NCBI GenBank assembly: GCA_001931875.2
Contig: MSJH02000012.1
Location: forward strand, 1 to 32,861
Reading direction: 5' to 3'
Length of the DNA: 32,861 bases
DNA from: Byssochlamys sp. IMV 00236
Lineage: Eukaryota > Ascomycota > Eurotiomycetes > Eurotiales > Thermoascaceae
Position 1 is the stretch's first letter. The number at the start of each line of letters is the position of its first letter. Under the pieces are notes generated by a model that searched no databases, was not told the DNA's origin, and saw only the letters and a list, made by a program, of their open reading frames with translations. Below, one piece after another: positions 9,673-19,762 of this stretch. The position numbers were made by a program, and so were the translations under genes.

Positions 9673-12600
9673 TTATTGAGCAGTTTCTTCTGTCTGTTGA
9701 ATAAGTGTGACTAATCGACGAAGTCGCTTCAAATTTAGCTATGTGTAAATTAAAGAGTTAGATATGACAGATTTTTTAAAAGTATTGCTTTATATATTTA
9801 CCCAAGAAGGTAAGTAGACCTCAGGCTTTGTATCTCGTGGTCCAGGGATTTCAAATGGATTCGACGTGTTATCGATTGATACAGCATCCAATAATAACGC
9901 ATCGCTCTTATCTCCTGTAACATGAGCAGCCACGGCTCGAAGTATCTCAGGCTTGATAGGATTCTCATAGTCAGCAATATGATACTGTGAAATGAGCTTC
10001 TGTATCTGAGTAGGTGTCAATATCCAACAAACTTCATAGATATTTTCAATATCTTCCAAGGTTGCTTTTTTGAATTGGAGTAACTTGGTCGTTTGCATCA
10101 AGTGTTCTAATTGAAGAGCGCCTTCAGGAATATCGTGGCTCTTGCACCATTCTTCAATACGCGTAATATTGTATTGAATTTGCATAGCTAATAAAGTTGA
10201 ATAGTCAGATACGTTGCATGCACAATATATTTTGCTTACCTCTCTTCCATGAACAAAAGTTTTTTCTCATCAATAAATCGTTGAATGCTGTTACACCAAT
10301 AAGTTTTAACAATTCTGTCAATGCTTGTGCAGCTACAGATTGCTCAATATAATAGCATTTCATGGCACGCCATATCTTGTTCATGAAATTGAGCAGATCG
10401 TCCATTGAATACATCGGCTGAGATGAACCAGTTAATAGCTTGTTGAAGAATCTACCAGAGTCACTTGTGATGAACCCAGGCAGGGACTGTCCTTCGACTA
10501 CTGCTGGAATAACCATTTTACTAAGATGCTTCTTGATCTCCTTCATCCAGGCATGGTAGATATTATCCTCTAAGCATTGAATCTCGAACTTGATGGTTTC
10601 CATTAGCTTGTTGAAATCATTTCTGTTTGCTGCTTTACGCTTATCATGGTAAAATTCTTGTTCAATTTCTTGATGCGCAATGCAAATCAATGACAATAGC
10701 TCATGGACATTGGTTAGCCAAAATGTACAAGGGACGACTGCATCTTCATCAGTAAAGCTCTATTAAAGAAAAATGATAAATATATCAGTAGTCAGCATAT
10801 TTTAATATATACCAAGAATTGCTTTTGTATTGTGTCCATAACATCAAACAAAAGTCTCTCTGACTGCTGGATATATCCCAATCGCCACATTTCGCTTACA
10901 CATAAGCTGATTGTATGAGCGGGGAATAATATTTCTTTCTTGGAAGGAGGGTTTTGTAAAGTAGGTAAAGGCATCTTAACAGACCGAATGAGGCCCTGAA
11001 GGATTTCTTCCTGTAAGCTATCCTCATTACGTAACAAGGTATGGATTTCTTCTTCTGGGCTTTCATCGATGGCACCAGAGAGTCCGCCGGCTTTGGTGCC
11101 TGCAATAGATCCGATGTTATCAATGGACGTAGGTCGAGGATGCTTTTCATTCTGACGGATCGTTTCAAGGGAATTCTTTAGCCTGCTGTTTAGCATATCC
11201 GCAGAACTGTTCCTGCGTGGTCTTCTCATTGCTGGCGTAGGAGGAGAATTGGTTGTAGCAGGAGCAACAGGATGAGATACATTTGCATAGACGCCAGCAG
11301 GTGATTTGCTTCTCTGTCGCATTCCAGCAGACTCGGAATCTACTGACAAATAAGGTGCAGGAGAAGCGTTACGCATGCCGGGAGCAGGTGAAACAGCACG
11401 CAGAGCAGTCGATGATCCTTGACGACGAGATGTGTTGAGTGCCTGTGATAGTTGTGCCTTTAATGCAGCGATTTGGCTACGGAGCTCGGCTACTTCAGCT
11501 TCGTCTGTCACGTTCTTGGCTCGTTCATCGGCCTCCTCTAGTGACTTGCGAAGTTTCTCATTTTCTGTCTTTTCGCTTTCAAGCTGAGATTTGACGGTAT
11601 TTAATTCGCGGTCTTGGTTCTTGATCTTTTCTAACGCTTGGCGATGCTCATGATGAAGACTGTTGAACTCAGATTGAAGTGTATCATGAGTTTCCTTGGG
11701 AACAGTTGGCTTTTGAAGTTCTTCTTCTAAATTCTTGGCTTTGCGCTCCATTTTCTCATATTTATCTGTCCAAGTTCTGATCTGTGCTTCAAGCTGAGCC
11801 GCACGGTCATTCATTACCTTATTCTCATGCTGAACTGTTCTCAGTGTCTGTGTCAATTCAACGACCTTGTTTTCAAGAGCATATGATACTTCCTTAAAGT
11901 GACTGACAGATCTTGCTTCGGCGCGGAGGCCCAATAATTGTTTACGAGCAATATTGCGACGAATGATGGATTGGAAATGAATGATAAATTCTCTTTGAGC
12001 CTTATACTTCTTTCTGGCAAACCTATGTTACGAAAAAAAAAAATGCTATCAGAAAGGAGAGTTCTATGTAATCATCACTTAACTCACCAGCCTCTGACAA
12101 GCTTTTGAATTTGAATGGCAGCGTGGTTCTCTCGCAGAGATTGGAAGTTGCGTCTTGCCAATTTAGTTCTGCAAGCTACAATAAAAGGAAAAAAAAATGT
12201 ATGAATTAAATAAGTCGAAGTTGGAAGGAAATACAATCTATCATCTTACCAGTTTGAAGTTTAAGAACGAATACTTTCTTAGAAAGGTATTGTTTTCGAG
12301 CAATATATCTTTTCCAATTCTTCTGAATGGTAATCGCTGCCTTTTCTTCTCGAAGTTGTTGTATTTTAGTTGAAGCCATCTTACGGCGTGCGACACATTG
12401 AATTCGAATAGTCAGTTCCTTCATACGAACGTAACGCATGTGATAAATATATCTCTTCATATGCTTTTGCAAAATGATAGCGCATTCGTTGAAGCGATCT
12501 GCTCTTAGTTTTTCCAGATAGGCCAATTGTCCAGCACGGAAGAAGATCTTTGTTGTTCCTACTTGGTATTTATCCTCATCCTTAATAGATGCTTCCAAGA

Positions 12601-15180
12601 TAACTGAGCATAGCTGACGAATATCTGGCTTGGTGACCTTGGGATCCCAATGTTTGGATGAAACAAGGGCATAGTACCGATCCGCGAATTCTTCAAAGGT
12701 CCAACGGGAAGGATAACCAGCACAACTGATACGGATAGTTTCCAGTACACCACATGCTCGAAGTTGAGAAAGCACCATGTTTGGATCGAACTCCCATGCT
12801 ACCTTGGCTTCGTTTGGTTTAATACAACGAATATAATGAACATTGGTGCTTCCGATAGTGTCCATTAAATTAATCAAGGATGCTTTAAAAATAGATCCAA
12901 GTGTTGGTTTTCTAACAACCATACTCATACGCTTATTGTTTTCAGGCTAAAAATATAAATAAATGATGAGATCCATAGTTGATTGAATACGTAGATTCTA
13001 CTCACCGGAGGGACTGCATTATTAGCTGCTGCCTTTTCCAAGACGTCGTTCAAAAAGTCAAACTCGGCATTTTGTAAAAGGGCTAAATGCTCATCGGGCA
13101 CTGTGTCCTTGTTTTTATCAATAAAATTTTCAGCTTCATATTGAACATCCAATGCATAATGTGCAATCGTGAAAGCACTGTTGGAGAATCGAGGTTTTTT
13201 GAAGTAAGTCTTGTAGCTGGGATTATCGAAATTGGTATACAATTTTTGAACAAATCCTTGATCTGAGCCTGAAGGTAAACGAGATTCCTAAATGCAGACA
13301 AATGGTTTGTAAACAAGAGTATGACTATATACTACCCATTACCTCATCCAAAAGTGATAAAATACCCAATTTTCCTTCAATCAGCTCAATACATTTTTGA
13401 TTGTCGCTAAATTCAATAAAGGTCCAGTTGATCTTTTCCCTTACATACTCCTCTTGTTCCAGCTTAAAGACGTGTTGATTGAACTGCTGCTGAAGCTTTT
13501 CATTAGCATAATTGATACAGAATTGTTCAAACGAGTTCTTCTTGAAGTGTTCAAAGCCGTAGATATCCAAGACACCAATAAAGTTTGCAACTTTGCTAGA
13601 ATCTGAGCAGGAAAGGCTTTCGTTTGTAACAGAAACAAGCCATTCAAATAGATTTGCATAAACATATTTAGCTACAGAGTCCTTCACGACATGGGCTTGT
13701 GCAGGGCTTAGGTTGGTTACGATCTTTTCAGAACGAGTGATGATCTGTTTACGCACGATCCATTTTCGAAAATCAGCGGTTTTGATACCCAATAAGCGAG
13801 TGGCGGTCAACAAGGCAGGATCGTCTTCTGCCAGCATAGCATCACCACGTCCAGTGATTTTAATGTTACCGATATGAAGTAAAGCTGCCAGCAATCTAAA
13901 GATCTTCCACTGTAACTGTACTGATAAACCAATCGTAGATAGCGCTCTTTGAGTTGTTTCAAATTCAGCAGCATCATCTACACCAGGTATCACACCAGTT
14001 CCACTTTGGTTCAAGTAGTGAAATTGAGTATAATCACCCAATTCAAACTCTTTTTTCTCTGACAAGGGAATACCTGCACAAAGCTACGTATATACACATA
14101 TGAGTTATAAGCGTATATTTACCTCCTTTTTTTTGTTTACCTGATAAAAAATATGATAATTTCTTTCTGTCTCGGGTTGATAAATAAGACGTGAACGTTC
14201 TAGTAAATATGTCCTAATCTTTGCCCCCACAATATTGGCAGCATCATCAAATTGAATCTCGATATATTTACCAAATCGAGACGAGTTGTCATTTCGTGTT
14301 GTTTTGGCATTACCGAATGCTTCCATAATAGGATTGGTAGCTGCAGAGAGATCAAACTTAACCTCTTGACATACACATGTGATTATATCCTGACTTACCC
14401 AATATCTGTTCTTCTACTTCTGTCATTCCTCCGCCGGACTTTTGTTTCTTACCCATACTTTCTTGATCATCTGCAGTGGCAAAGTAGCGCATGATGTATT
14501 TAGCACTCACAGTTTTACCAGCACCACTCTCACCCGATACAACAATCGTTTGGTTCATTTGTTCACGTATCATGCAACGATAGGCATCTTCGGCAATAGC
14601 AAACAGATGTGGCTCGAGTTCACCTCGTCTCCTTCCAGAATACTGTTGTACAATATCCGGATCATAAAGGGCAACCCTGTCGAATGGATTTACTGCAATC
14701 AGGACAATACCAGAGTATGTGTAGATCAACCTTTGCATATATCGAGTCCGGATTGTATTCAAGACTGGAAAGGTACATGGATGTTTAACAAATGTCATTT
14801 TTTAGTTTTGTTTTGTATTTGTATTACCAGCTGGTTCATTTAAATAACTCAGGTTTGTCAAGTCGTCTGTATACTCCATCTTTGGAGGGTTACGAAGCGG
14901 TGGTAAGTTCGACCCTCCTGTCTTTTCCAGCTCTGCCAGAGTAGACTCAAATACATATTCCTAAAGGAAAAAAAAATTAGAACGATGCTTATACTAAATA
15001 ATAATGTCGTTATATTACACTTCCGTCAGCATCACTTTCAAACACAATCTTGACTTTTGAATCACTTGTAACTGTGCTCGAGATGCATGTTGTGGAAACC
15101 CAAGCTTCTCTGTCATCTGCAAACCAGGCCTTCGTTCCTGGGGTATAAACCTCGACTGACTGTCGAATGTTAGTTGTCAT
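9673..15180 (-). CDS. MYO2: class V myosin heavy chain
   Basis: Actin-based cargo motor, expected to carry secretory vesicles and organelles to growing hyphal tips. Twelve exons (minus-strand order): 15019-15180, 14828-14960, 14399-14764, 14141-14340, 13343-14083, 13006-13287, 12250-12946, 12088-12175, 10813-12022, 10240-10759, 9802-10187 and 9673-9738. All introns are GT-AG, all phases agree, and the product is 1616 residues (yeast Myo2 about 1570). Motor domain: about 70-770, with P-loop GESGAGKT at 177-184, switch I NDNSSRFG and switch [10 protein letters not shown]. Six IQ motifs: about 784-920, binding calmodulin-type light chains. Dimerising coiled coil: about 924-1091, then a Ser/Pro-rich linker. 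The globular DIL cargo-binding tail (about 1210-1600) includes [18 protein letters not shown] and ends in [15 protein letters not shown]. No key motif is missing. The start is the first ATG, seen at 15180. Class V is clear; MYO2 is the yeast-style name. Confidence 0.96.
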
Positions 15181-17249
15181 GCCAACCTTTAAAAGTTAAA
15201 AATAAGAGAAATAAAAATAAAAAAAAGGTACGGGGAATAGCTCAATGAAAATGAAGCGCGTGATTTACATTTTAACTTTAAAGACAACTGTAGAAAAGGG
15301 TGTTTATAGGGCGGAGCCTAAAATCTCTGGATCACTTGGTTAATACACCAGAGGATAAGCCAACAAGTAAGGACATATACCGTTTCAGAGTGAGAACCTA
15401 GACTGTCCTTGCGTCACGTCAAAGGGCGTGCCTTCTTCTTGTTCATCCATATAGGAATTTACCCTTTCGTCCTCCATAGACATGGTTGATAAGAATATCT
15501 GTGTGAAGTTGAGGTGTAACATAAGTTCTTAGTGATTTAAGTATTTGATATGAATCATTATAGAGCTACATAACCTTATATTCATTTTATTTTACATTCC
15601 TCTACAGCATCAAATAAGAATAGCTCTTAGTAATTATAATAGGAACAATAATGGCTAGTAACTGGAACGAGCGGACAGACCAGGTTATGATACATTTCTG
15701 GGATTACTTTTTGCTTCGATAATCACCACGTAACTGGTGAGTATTGGCAATTTTTTATCGTTTTAGATATTCAAATAAAAAAGCGCTTATACCACATCCG
15801 AAGTCCGACTGAAGTCAACTGAAATTGGGTTAGGCACGTCAAGCAATAAAGATTAATAAAAACAACAGCGACAGAAATAGATATTTTCCTATTTTGTATT
15901 GCTGTTGTAACTGATATGTTACTGCTAATACATAACCAAAGAGATAAAAGTTGATATTTCGTATTGTTTATAGCAGGAGATAATGATGACGCCAAAGACA
16001 TTTTAAATTTCAATATGTGTATGTATATTGTCGAAGAAATGAAGAAGAAGAAAAGTACAATTTGAAATTCTTGATCTTGAAGTTGCTAAAATAGTAGAAA
16101 CAGGTAAAGCAATGTTTTCAGTAAGTACATTGACATAATCGTGTCCCTATTTACTTGTGCATATACTTTACCTTCTTAGTGTACAGTTCAACTTTATTAA
16201 CATCCAACTTATCAGTACGCTTGTTCTATAATGTATCTAGCGCTACATTTTTTTTTGCCTTATTGAAAATAAAAATAGCAACGAGCTTTAGATATATATA
16301 ATGTAGTCGGACTGCAGATGCATCATTAGTGTCCTTTGGTTCGCATTTTTTGTATTATTTGTATACTCCGCGTTTTGTGCTTAAAATTATATGTTTTGAA
16401 GCCAAGCATTGGTGGAAGAAACTTTCAGCAAATCCTCTCATTATGAATGGCATCTTTACAGCTTTTGCCTTTACATTGAGCCCTTCGATCAAGCGACACC
16501 CCTCATAAGGATTAAATGGGTGAACCAGACATAGAAAAGCCTTTTTGATTGAATATCTAAAAAAAGGCTCTCTCTTTATCAAATACAATTATTTAATACT
16601 AATACTGTTTTGGATGAGTTCAGTGGTAGATATTTTGGGACCTTAAATACACGCCAACTCCTATAAAAGCATCACTGTTACTTGTTTTTGCCAACCTAAT
16701 AAAGCACAGATATGAGTCATAAGTAGTAGGGAGAAAAGGGTGCCATGTTACGACAGAAACAAGAAGGTTGAAGAAAATAAACCCTGTGTGATATTCAATG
16801 GGCACAGACATGGTGTAACAAGAGCTATTTGAAAAGATCGTTTGCTTATTATGGCAATAGAAGCTTACGAAACAAGCCATTGTAACCCTGCACTTTTTGA
16901 AAAACCTTAATGATATTCGCATCAATAGCATTTACACTCTGGAAATACGATATGAATCCAGTAAAAGGCATGATTAAACTAATAAATAACAAAGAGAGCG
17001 CACCTTGTTATCGCCATATAAAACCAAAGGTTCTTTTCCTTTTATCCACTATAATTTTTCTGTCTGTCTCTTAATCCTCTCTTTTTTTTTTTTTTTTTTC
17101 GTCTTTCCAGATTGCAGCAAGTTCAAATAGTCAATTGAAGCTTATCACGCTTGTACTTTTGACGGAGCAAAATAAGCTATGAAGTGTACAACCTTGTTAG
17201 AATCGAACCATTATTGATGGTTACATTTATGAGCCTACGTTCTACTTTT
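15181..17249. other. gene-poor region with decayed coding fragments
   Basis: No intact gene. The first 150 bases are the myosin promoter side. Segment 15541-15611 resembles 25805-25882 inside the broken gene further right. Coding-like plus-strand pieces occur at 15975-16130, where two frames offset by one base read through a Lys-rich stretch into QFEILDLEVAKIVETGKAMF and meet a gtaagt donor, and at 16750-16920, where three short pieces in different frames look like a frameshifted gene. These fit relics of dead spliced genes. A T run lies at 17082-17099. Confidence 0.4.
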
Positions 17250-17349
17250 AGTAACCAATAAATCAATACTAAAAATCTGTATAAAAAGAGGACCATTGAA
17301 ATTATATTTTATTTTTCGCCACCCTCCTTTCCTTTACTCTTACATTAAC
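17250..17349 (+). promoter_or_regulatory. core promoter of the pathogen-related-like gene
   Basis: A CCAAT box (17255-17259) is followed by a TATA element (TATAAAAAG, 17280-17288), 62 bases before the ATG at 17350. Between them and the ATG lies a pyrimidine-rich leader. Spacing suits RNA polymerase II initiation about 30 bases past the TATA box. This is seen by motif only; transcription is inferred. Confidence 0.55.
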
Positions 17350-18336
17350 ATGACGCTTCCTGACTTTATGACCGATCCTAATGCTGTCCTCAAGGACAAG
17401 GATCATCAATGGAGATATGGTCGTGTACCTGATTACAATAAAGTAAACAAGGCATTTGAAGAAGGTAACAATAATAGATATACATCCTGTTGGGTCAATC
17501 TATTCATGTTTAATAGAAAAAACCATGAACCATGCTGAAGGATCCCTTGAGTGGCTTGTTTCTAACTTGGTCAAGGTAATTAAGGAAAACAATTTCTAAT
17601 AATAGGTTGTCTTATTCTCTTTGCATAGAATTGGGAAAAGGAAATGTCTTACAAGCTCAATGCTGATGAAATGCGTACTATTGACCGTAGTAAATACAGA
17701 TTTTCTGTCAATGGACAAAAGTGGCAAACTATTGATGAAATGCTTGAGGTATTATTTAAGATAGTCTAGTAAACAATTTATATAAATGTATAAAAATATT
17801 CATAGATCGGTACTTACAACGCGCTCATCGGTGATTCTGAACTTTATAAAGCCAGTGAAATGGACTTTGCCGAGTCTCACAAACTCTTCAAGCGCGCTCT
17901 TCGTACCTTCTCTTGGGAAGTATTACAGGTTTATAGCGGTCCTCCAGTAGTTGCGTTCAAGTGGCGGTAAGCAAGATTAACTTTATTATATTCATTCATT
18001 GACTCCTTTTCTTTTTTTTTAGCCACTGGGGAACAATGACTGGTGATTTATCTGTAAAGATTGGCAACGGTAAGAAACTCGAGGCACCTGCTTCCAACGA
18101 AGTCGTGGAAGCTGTTGGTGTTACTGTTGCAAAAGTAAATGACAAATTTGAAATTGAAGAGGTATGAATATTAATCTGTAATACATTCTATAATCTAATC
18201 ATACTTGATTCAGCTCGAGACCTTTTACGACGCTAGCATCTTGATGAAGCAATTGGCCAAGAATAGAGCTGATAAGGAGCAATCTGACAGTGGTGCAACT
18301 GAGTGCCCTTTCATGTCTTTAAATAAATTAAGTTGA
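17350..18336 (+). CDS. pathogen-related-protein-like protein (NTF2/SnoaL-like fold)
   Basis: Six exons (17350-17464, 17517-17575, 17629-17748, 17806-17966, 18023-18161, 18214-18336), all introns GT-AG, encode 238 residues. The order of conserved blocks matches the plant and fungal pathogen-related family, which I recall from barley: WRYGRVPDYNKVNKAFEEG, EGSLEWLVSNLVKNWEKEM, an IGTYNALIGD stretch, then EVLQVYSGPPVVAFKWRHWG and a late FYDASILM. The second half is expected to form the cone-shaped NTF2/SnoaL barrel that binds a small hydrophobic ligand. No signal peptide or membrane segment is seen, so it is probably cytosolic. The biochemical role of the family is not established; the name reflects pathogen-induced expression in plants and need not apply here. 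The C-terminus (TECPFMSLNKLS) is shorter on conservation. Confidence 0.85.
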
Positions 18337-18747
18337 GTGCATTTTCCTGGTGAAAGTGTTCTCTATTGTATGACCAAATATAATAAAGCGGAATTATTAT
18401 CCATATTCGAACAGTTCCATTTTTTTTTTTTTCTATTTTGATCGTATTCAGTAGATAATGCCTTGTTTATGAGTGTATTATTCTTAATAATACTTGTAAT
18501 ATAAAAGGGAGTATATGGTTGGAAAAGAGATTACCGGAGAAAATGTACCATTTGTGATACCTGTAGCCTAGCGTTGAGGATTTTTAACATAAACTACACT
18601 TGAAAGATGAAGGTTTTAGGTTTCTATTTTTACGTATTTTACACAGCTTTGCGATAGCTTTAGTATACTCTCCCTTTTCCATTTTGTTGCAGAAATCTTT
18701 CCAGGTTTCTCGCCTGCGCTGATGGATCATTCTGCGTGAGGCAAGAT
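18337..18747. other. spacer between gene and transposon fragment
   Basis: 3' flank of the preceding gene, with an AATAAA-like element (ataataaagcgg, near 18380) and a T run at 18419-18432. No coding frame or RNA gene was recognised. The right boundary is set where similarity to the second transposon copy begins. Confidence 0.5.
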
Positions 18748-19376
18748 ACACTTTTTTCAGAAATTATTGGCACACTCTTTGCAAATAGATTTCTCACTTT
18801 TTACTTGACTTTTATACATTCAAAGCGGAAATGAGCGTACGTTTTTTCTACGAAAATGGGAAAGGTAAAGTTGTAGATGAAAGTGGAAATGAGAATTTTG
18901 AGATGGATATTGATACTGAAGCATATCCCATCGATTATATCACCAATTATGATGAGCGTTTGGACTGTAAACCCCCTGAAAAAATAAAAGGAAAACCTCA
19001 CAATGAAAAACGAAACCTACATGAGAAGCCCGATAAAAAAGATGAAAATAAAGTTCGTTCATACGGGAAACATGGTGATTCTGTCAAAGAACAACTTTTT
19101 TTCTTAGTTTACGAGAAAGCTATGACTCCAGGGCAAGCAGCAAAGCAGCTGGGGGTCAATCGGCGTACGGCTTACAACTGGGTTAAAAAGGACCAGGAAA
19201 ACCCATCAGATATCCTAGAGCTAAATAATGGAAAAAAAGTGAGCCGTCCTTCGATTTTGAACGAAGAGCATAAAAGGCACCTTATCAGCTTTTATGATGA
19301 CAACCCATCTGCTATAGTTGACCAAGCCATGGATAGTCTGACTAGTGAATTTGATCTGACAATGGATGTCGAATAA
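18748..19376 (+). mobile_element. transposon fragment, copy 1 (5' end and HTH part of transposase)
   Basis: From about 18748 (ACACTTTTTTCAGAAATTATTGG) this segment matches, in opposite orientation, the segment ending near 27244. The match covers the 5' non-coding end, then the transposase start, and stops near 19353, inside the word SLTSEF. Past that point this copy has unrelated or rearranged sequence, so the catalytic DDE part known from such transposases is absent. The shared outer end is a candidate terminal repeat; I found no matching inverted repeat on the other side. Family level is inferred as a Tc1/mariner-like type seen widely in Mucorales. Confidence 0.6.
18831..19376 (+). CDS. truncated transposase-derived HTH protein
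   Basis: An uninterrupted frame of 181 codons from ATG to TAA. Residues 1-80 are charged and low-complexity. About residues 84-122 form a homeodomain-like helix-turn-helix (KEQLFFLVYEKAMTPGQAAK, then LGVNRRTAYNWVKK), the DNA-binding part of Mucorales-type transposases. A linker follows, then SLTSEF, where similarity to the sister copy ends and eight unrelated residues lead to the stop. No catalytic domain follows in frame. It may be a simple truncated relic, or a DNA-binding protein left after loss of the nuclease domain. There is no obvious TATA box close upstream. Expression is unknown. Confidence 0.5.
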   Translation: MSVRFFYENGKGKVVDESGNENFEMDIDTEAYPIDYITNYDERLDCKPPEKIKGKPHNEKRNLHEKPDKKDENKVRSYGKHGDSVKEQLFFLVYEKAMTPGQAAKQLGVNRRTAYNWVKKDQENPSDILELNNGKKVSRPSILNEEHKRHLISFYDDNPSAIVDQAMDSLTSEFDLTMDVE

Positions 19377-19762
19377 GGAACCGTCGATCTGAGGGTAGGA
19401 GCACTGACGTTCAAATGGTTATTGTAACGGCACCCTAAGGTTGGACTCATATGTGATTGGACACATACAGAAGAATAAGATCCCGTGTAGTTCTCTGTTT
19501 CTTTGGTGCGGGTATCTCAACAATTTGGAAATACCACTGGTGTTGCGTGTTCGATGACACTCCGTGGTATACCACTGCAGTCGTCAACAGTTTCGACTTG
19601 GAACATAGCGGATTCCTGTCGACGTTGCCTTTTGAACGGAAGATATCTTCCACTGTAGACACATAATATATTTTAAAAAAATGTTGAATAAAGTCCACAC
19701 TTTCATACAAAAAAAAATATTAAAGTGTTTTTATTTATTCAATAAAAATGATAAAGGATATA
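19377..19762. other. intergenic, possible remnant of transposon 3' part
   Basis: Directly after the HTH frame, a plus-strand frame (about 19395-19668) is open apart from two early stops and could be remains of the rest of the element, but I do not see a DDE motif. The right half contains A/T runs and forms the 3' flank of the minus-strand gene that ends at 19763. Confidence 0.3.

Noticed and set aside
14358..14843. Plus-strand frame of 133 codons across the myosin P-loop exon
   Set aside because: Antisense shadow of the myosin motor exon; no homology-like features and no proper start.
17180..17225. tRNA-like T-loop word (GGTTCGATT on the minus strand)
   Set aside because: The flanking bases do not pair into a T stem and no anticodon or acceptor stem could be drawn.
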